DNA of 7,884 nucleotides, taken from contig JAAEEW010000056.1 in the NCBI GenBank assembly GCA_013415595.1, positions 1-7,884 on the forward strand. Direction: 5' to 3'. The stretch comes from Methanosarcinales archaeon. Lineage in GTDB: Archaea; Halobacteriota; Methanosarcinia; Methanotrichales; Methanotrichaceae. Shown here one piece after another: positions 4,983-7,884 of the stretch. Position 1 is the stretch's first letter. Every line of letters starts with the position of its first letter. The notes below the pieces were generated by a model. The model ran no database searches. It was not told the DNA's origin and saw only the letters and a program-made list of their open reading frames with translations. A program made the translations under genes and the position numbers.

Positions 4983-6083
4983 ATGGCTGCCAAAGAGAAG
5001 TATGTCGAGCCCACTTATCTTGAATGCGGATTCGCGGAGCTGGATCACAAGGTCGTGCAACCGGAGCTTTGCTGCCTGTGCGGCAACTGCATATCGTTCT
5101 GTCCCAAGATTGGCCAGAAGGACCGGAAGCCCACCCTGCTGGAGTACGATCCCCTCTGCGGACTGTGTTATGCTTATTGCCCCAGAAGCTTCTTCGACCG
5201 CTCTCACTTCGAGGAGAAGCTATTCTGCCGTTCCCGCGGCGTTGACGAGACTCTGGGCATTTACAAAACCGCTGCCGCTGCCAGGGCCACTCCGGCCAAA
5301 GGTCAGGTGCAGGACGGCGGCGTGGTAACGGCCCTGCTGGTGCACGCCCTGGAGACGGGAGTCATCGACTGTGCCGTGGTCACCACCAGAAATTCGCGCT
5401 GGCAGACCGGCCCCCGGGTAGCCACCACCCCGGAGGAGATCATCGCCGCTGCAGGGACCAAGTACACCATCACCTCCAGTGTGACCGGGGTACAGCAGGC
5501 CATGGACCAGGGATTCACCAGGATCGGATTTACCGGCACTCCCTGCCAGATCCAGGCTCTGCGGAAGGTGCAGCTCCTGGACGAGCCGTACCAGTTCGGG
5601 CAGGAGAAGATCGCCCTGCTGGTGGGCCTGTTCTGCATGGAGAACTTCGACTACCCCAGGCTCATGCAGGGGCTGGTGAAGGAGACCTTCGGACTGGAGC
5701 CGGTGGATGTGGAGCGGTTCGAGATCCAGAAGGGCATGTTCCGGGCCATCTCCAAAGGGCAGGCTAAAGAGGTGCCCATCGAGAAGACCGACGAGTACCT
5801 GTGGAAGGGCTGCGGACCTTGCTTCGACTTCACCGCCGAGCTGGCCGACGTCTCCGTGGGAAGCGTGGGCTCTCCCCAGGGCTGGTCTACCGTTCTGGCC
5901 CGCACGGAGAAGGGCCAGGGTCTGTACGACAGCGCTCTGAAGTCCGGGGCCATCGAGGCCAAGGCGGTCACCGAGAAGGGGCTGGCTCTGGTCAAGCGTC
6001 TGGCCGGCCAGAAGGTGGACCGATTTGACAGGAACGCCGAGAGAATGAAATCCCATGGGCAGAAGTTCGACGTGAAGCGCTGA
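4983..6083 (+). CDS. FrhB/FpoF-family F420-linked flavin iron-sulfur protein
   Basis: Proteins of this family pass electrons between coenzyme F420 and iron-sulfur partners by FAD. The 366-residue protein starts at ATG 4983 (GGAGAT at 4970-4975; a TTG five codons upstream is less likely). A ferredoxin-like N-terminus has CxxCxxCxxxCP at C30, C33, C36 and C40, then a second motif at C59, C62 and C66 with Asp (D56) where the first Cys is expected. The FrhB N-terminal domain (about 88-165) and C-terminal domain (about 175-330) follow. Likely cluster or flavin-site cysteines are C188 (GTPCQ), C218 (LFCME), C277 and C280 (CGPCFDFTAELADVSVGS). No hydrogenase, dehydrogenase or heterodisulfide reductase subunit is adjacent, so the partner is unknown. 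FpoF-like F420H2 oxidation, a ferredoxin:F420 reductase or another F420-linked enzyme are all possible. YchF follows after 15 bases. Confidence 0.88.
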   Translation: MAAKEKYVEPTYLECGFAELDHKVVQPELCCLCGNCISFCPKIGQKDRKPTLLEYDPLCGLCYAYCPRSFFDRSHFEEKLFCRSRGVDETLGIYKTAAAARATPAKGQVQDGGVVTALLVHALETGVIDCAVVTTRNSRWQTGPRVATTPEEIIAAAGTKYTITSSVTGVQQAMDQGFTRIGFTGTPCQIQALRKVQLLDEPYQFGQEKIALLVGLFCMENFDYPRLMQGLVKETFGLEPVDVERFEIQKGMFRAISKGQAKEVPIEKTDEYLWKGCGPCFDFTAELADVSVGSVGSPQGWSTVLARTEKGQGLYDSALKSGAIEAKAVTEKGLALVKRLAGQKVDRFDRNAERMKSHGQKFDVKR

Positions 6084-6098
6084 TCTTTAGGAAGCCTT

Positions 6099-7268
6099 AT
6101 GTTATCCATCGGGCTGGCTGGAAAGCCTAATGCTGGCAAATCCACCTTTTTTAAGGGTGCGACACTGGCGGACGTGGAGATAGCCAATTATCCGTTCACC
6201 ACCATAGACGCCAACCACGGGGTGTCCCACGTCCGGGTGAAATGTCCCTGCATCGATCTGGGATTGAAGGGCGGTTGCGGTCGCTGCCAGGACGGCGTGC
6301 GATTTGTGGCCGTAGAGCTGATAGATGTGGCCGGACTGGTCCCTGACGCCCACCTGGGAAAGGGACTGGGAAACGAGTTTCTGGACGCCCTCCGGGTGGC
6401 CGAAGCGGTGATCCACGTGCTGGACGCCTCCGGGTCCACCGACGTGGAGGGAAATCCGGTGGGAATCGGCAACTACGACCCCTTAAACGACGTCAAGTTC
6501 CTGGAGCACGAGATCGGAATGTGGATCTTCGGCATCCTGGACAAGAACTGGAGAAAGCTGATGCGCCACTACTCGTCGGAGAAGAAGGCGGACCAGATCA
6601 TCTTCGAGCAGCTTGGCGGGGCCGGGGTGACGGAGAAGAACGTCCGGGCCTCCCTGGCGGAGATGAGCTCTTCCCCGGACAAGTGGGACAAGGAGCAGCT
6701 CGCCCGGTTCTCTCAATTGCTTCGCCAGGCCAGCAAGCCCATGATCATCGCCGCCAACAAGATGGACCTGGCCCCGAGGGAGAACGTGGAAAAGCTTCTG
6801 GCACTGGACCAGACCGTGGTCCCGGTCAGCGGCGCAGCGGAGATTGCGCTACGCATGGCCGACAAGGCCGGAGTGATCCGCTATCTGCCCGGCGATCCGG
6901 ACTTCGAGATCGTGGGAGAGCCGAACAAGGCCCAGAGAGCCGGGCTGGAGAAGATCCGGGCCCTGCTGAAAGAGAGGGGCTCCACCGGCGTGCAGGAGTG
7001 CATCAACCGGGCGGTCTTCGACCTGCTGGACTACATCGTGGTCTATCCGGTGGAGGACGAGAACAAGTTCTCGGACAAGAACGGAGTGGTGCTGCCCGAC
7101 GCCTACCTGATGAAGCGGGGAAGCAACGCCAGGGACCTGGCCTACCGGGTGCATTCCGACATCGGAGACAGCTTCCTATTTGCCGTGGACGCCCGCAGCA
7201 AGATGCGGCTGGGCGACAAGCACGAGCTCAAGGACGGGGACGTGATAAAGATCGTCTCCACCAAGTGA
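6099..7268 (+). CDS. ychF: YchF/Ygr210-type OBG-family GTPase/ATPase with TGS domain
   Basis: This is a translation-associated P-loop NTPase of the archaeal/eukaryotic Ygr210 branch of the OBG family; bacterial and human relatives prefer ATP. In 389 residues it shows G1 GKPNAGKST (8-16), the switch-I region YPFTTIDAN (31-39), G3 DVAGL (76-80), G4 NKMD (220-223), a G5-like SGA (244-246) and a C-terminal TGS domain (about 312-388) ending GDVIKIVSTK. The branch-specific segment VLDASGSTDVEGNPVG (107-122) is present. A cysteine cluster C49, C51, C60 and C63 lies between switch I and G3 and could bind a metal. The start ATG 6099 has AGGAAG at 6089-6094. The gene is 15 bases after the FrhB-like stop and probably co-transcribed. 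Nothing suggests the two products act together. A T-rich tract at 7420-7431 may end the transcript. Confidence 0.95.
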   Translation: MLSIGLAGKPNAGKSTFFKGATLADVEIANYPFTTIDANHGVSHVRVKCPCIDLGLKGGCGRCQDGVRFVAVELIDVAGLVPDAHLGKGLGNEFLDALRVAEAVIHVLDASGSTDVEGNPVGIGNYDPLNDVKFLEHEIGMWIFGILDKNWRKLMRHYSSEKKADQIIFEQLGGAGVTEKNVRASLAEMSSSPDKWDKEQLARFSQLLRQASKPMIIAANKMDLAPRENVEKLLALDQTVVPVSGAAEIALRMADKAGVIRYLPGDPDFEIVGEPNKAQRAGLEKIRALLKERGSTGVQECINRAVFDLLDYIVVYPVEDENKFSDKNGVVLPDAYLMKRGSNARDLAYRVHSDIGDSFLFAVDARSKMRLGDKHELKDGDVIKIVSTK

Positions 7269-7321
7269 GACCAGAGCCCAGGCCCGCTTTAAGACGCGTT
7301 CTCTCTGCAAAATATCAAATT

Positions 7322-7417
7322 AAAAAATGGCCCCAGCCGGCAGCTTGAGGGCGTCAATGGCCCCCATCATGCCCGGCCAAGGCTTACCCCGGGTTGCTAC
7401 TCCCGTCGCATCATGCC
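7322..7417 (-). ncRNA. Candidate structured RNA or gene remnant (GC-rich island)
   Basis: This is an island of high GC content inside an AT-rich spacer. On the minus strand it contains GGCATGATG twice (complements of 7409-7417 and 7365-7373) and a hairpin GCCCT/GGGGC with inner AGC/GCT (7352-7330). Two bases later comes TTTTTT (7327-7322), the form of an intrinsic terminator. It matches no RNA family I know. The same bases also read as an open minus-strand frame containing ATRGKPWPGMMGAIDALKLP, so a decayed gene fragment is a real alternative. A 46-codon plus-strand frame (7327-7467) overlaps it as well. Confidence 0.3.
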
Positions 7418-7419
7418 AA

Positions 7420-7431
7420 TTTTTTATTTTT
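7420..7431 (+). terminator. T-rich tract downstream of ychF
   Basis: TTTTTTATTTTT follows the GC-rich island and resembles the U-rich stop signals of archaea. It would end a transcript coming from the FrhB-like and ychF genes about 150 bases after the ychF stop. The CGGG/CCCG pairing just upstream (within 7390-7405) may help. Confidence 0.4.
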
Positions 7432-7531
7432 AATCTAATCTTCTTTTGGGTCTTCTATGTTATTTAAATTTTTCTGAGTTAAAGATAATTTACTAAACAG
7501 GATAATCTTGTCGAAAAATACCACCGCCTTT

Positions 7532-7592
7532 TAATCTCCATTTGAAATCCTTAAAATTATATATCTTAACTTCAAGGAGATTATTTTAAGGA
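7532..7592 (+). promoter_or_regulatory. Two interleaved inverted repeats around a TATA-like core
   Basis: Repeat A is TAATCTCC (7532-7539) plus TTGAA (7542-7546), pairing with TTCAAGGAGATTA (7571-7583). This gives 13 bp with a 2-base bulge. Repeat B is TCCTTAAAAT (7548-7557), pairing perfectly with ATTTTAAGGA (7583-7592) over 10 bp. The order is A-B-A'-B', so in RNA the two stems exclude each other or form a pseudoknot. ATTATATATC (7556-7565) in the middle is a TATA-like box, so protein-binding dyads around a promoter are an equally good reading. Confidence 0.45.
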
Positions 7593-7603
7593 CATGATGG
7601 AGA

Positions 7604-7651
7604 GGGCTTTACAGGAGAAGTAATATAAAAATATAAAAAAGCCCGAAAGGC
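7604..7651. terminator. Hairpins, with terminator form on the minus strand
   Basis: GGGCTTT (7604-7610) and AAAGCCC (7638-7644) form a 7-bp stem. Alternatively GCC (7641-7643) pairs with GGC (7649-7651). On the minus strand the second hairpin reads GCCTTTCGGGC followed by TTTTTT, like an intrinsic terminator, and could end a transcript entering from the right edge. On the plus strand the first stem would follow a tiny ATG frame of nine codons (7594-7623). Confidence 0.35.
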
Positions 7652-7769
7652 AATAATGGTCCTGGATTAACCGAAGGAAAATGCTTGGAAAGATCGACAC
7701 GGGATGGACGCTCAAAAGGATGAAGACTTGAATCTGATAGAATAAAGGGATGCTTAATAACCTTAACTC

Positions 7770-7883
7770 TCACCCGGTGGGGAATACATGTGTTCCAAGC
7801 TTTTTCTCAAGGACCCTTAGTTTCTTCGGAACCTCTGAAATTAATCCATGATCGCCAATCTCCATGTGATAGACCTTGCTATA
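7770..7883 (-). CDS. Possible C-terminal part of a minus-strand gene, cut by the window edge
   Basis: One minus-strand frame is open from the right edge for 37 codons to TGA at 7772-7770. It has a protein-like composition, including GDHGLISEVPKKLRVLEKKL and the end LGTHVFPTG. An internal ATG near the edge would make it a 31-residue small ORF. Without sequence to the right neither possibility can be chosen. I do not recognise the product. The near-palindrome GGAATACATGTGTTCC (7781-7796) falls inside this frame. Confidence 0.3.
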   Translation of the reverse strand, partial: YSKVYHMEIGDHGLISEVPKKLRVLEKKLGTHVFPTG

Positions 7884-7884
7884 C

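Larger units (their letters stand above)
7269..7884. other. AT-rich intergenic region with structured elements, no confident gene
   Basis: No reading frame here is convincing over more than about 40 codons. From left to right the region holds a GC-rich island (7329-7417) with T tracts pointing outwards on both sides, a very AT-rich stretch (7420-7520), two interleaved inverted repeats around a TATA-like core (7532-7592), a 7-bp hairpin with a GCC/GGC hairpin beside it (7604-7651), and a minus-strand frame coming in from the right edge (to 7770). The stretch 7652-7769 shows nothing recognisable. Confidence 0.6.

Noticed and set aside
5220..6056. 278-codon minus-strand frame opposite the FrhB-like gene
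   Set aside because: It mirrors a gene with clear iron-sulfur and FrhB motifs and shows no domain.
6521..7348. 275-codon plus-strand frame overlapping ychF
   Set aside because: It is out of frame with the intact YchF motifs and is rich in Arg, Gly and Pro, as expected of a shifted GC-rich frame.
7327..7467. 46-codon plus-strand frame starting in the GC-rich island, with a hydrophobic tail
   Set aside because: The hydrophobic end comes only from the T-rich tract. There is no ribosome binding site, and the TATA-like sequence is too close for leaderless expression.
7594..7740. Box C/D guide RNA suggested by ATGATGG and a later CTGA
   Set aside because: The two boxes are about 140 bases apart, far beyond normal C/D RNA size, and no internal C'/D' pair is present.
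1..7884. CRISPR array, insertion sequence or defence cassette
   Set aside because: No regularly spaced repeats, terminal inverted repeats with a transposase, or known defence-protein motifs were seen; the genes are of housekeeping and methanogen core type.

Overview
The window is archaeal. It carries archaeal-type translation and ribosome-assembly genes (an aIF1A-like factor, a RIO1 kinase and a two-KH-domain Dim2/Pno1-like protein), a tRNA gene without an encoded CCA, Shine-Dalgarno motifs of the GGTGA type and TATA-like boxes. It also carries a methanofuran-biosynthesis gene (mfnF type) and an FrhB-family F420-linked flavin/iron-sulfur protein. Together with GC-rich coding sequence and AT-rich spacers, this suggests a methanogenic euryarchaeon, perhaps of the Methanosarcinales/Methanothrix kind. 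The genus is a guess from gene content, not a match.

Left part (1-2074): a tRNA-Val(CAC) gene at 206-279 is followed by a leader with a perfect 9-bp hairpin. Next comes a compact plus-strand operon: aIF1A (423-740, apparently starting at CTG), RIO1 kinase (737-1507, ATGA overlap) and a KH-domain protein (1532-2074). All three products act on the small ribosomal subunit, in start-site selection and late 16S/30S maturation.

Middle part (2075-4899): an AT-rich promoter region and a possible 17-codon upstream ORF precede a site-2-protease-like membrane metalloprotease with two PDZ-like domains (2214-3833). It runs convergently towards mfnF (3931-4899, minus strand), with a GC-rich inverted repeat between them.

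Right part (4900-7268): mfnF and the FrhB-like gene (4983-6083) diverge from a short intergenic region with a symmetric A4GCT4 element. The FrhB-like gene is followed after 15 bases by an archaeal YchF/Ygr210-type GTPase with a TGS domain (6099-7268).

The last 616 bases (7269-7884) hold no confident gene. They contain a GC-rich island flanked by T tracts facing outwards on both strands, two interleaved inverted repeats around a TATA-like sequence, a further hairpin, and a minus-strand reading frame entering from the right edge. No mobile element, CRISPR array or defence system was seen. The most interesting items are the CTG start of aIF1A with its structured leader, and the structured right-hand intergenic region.
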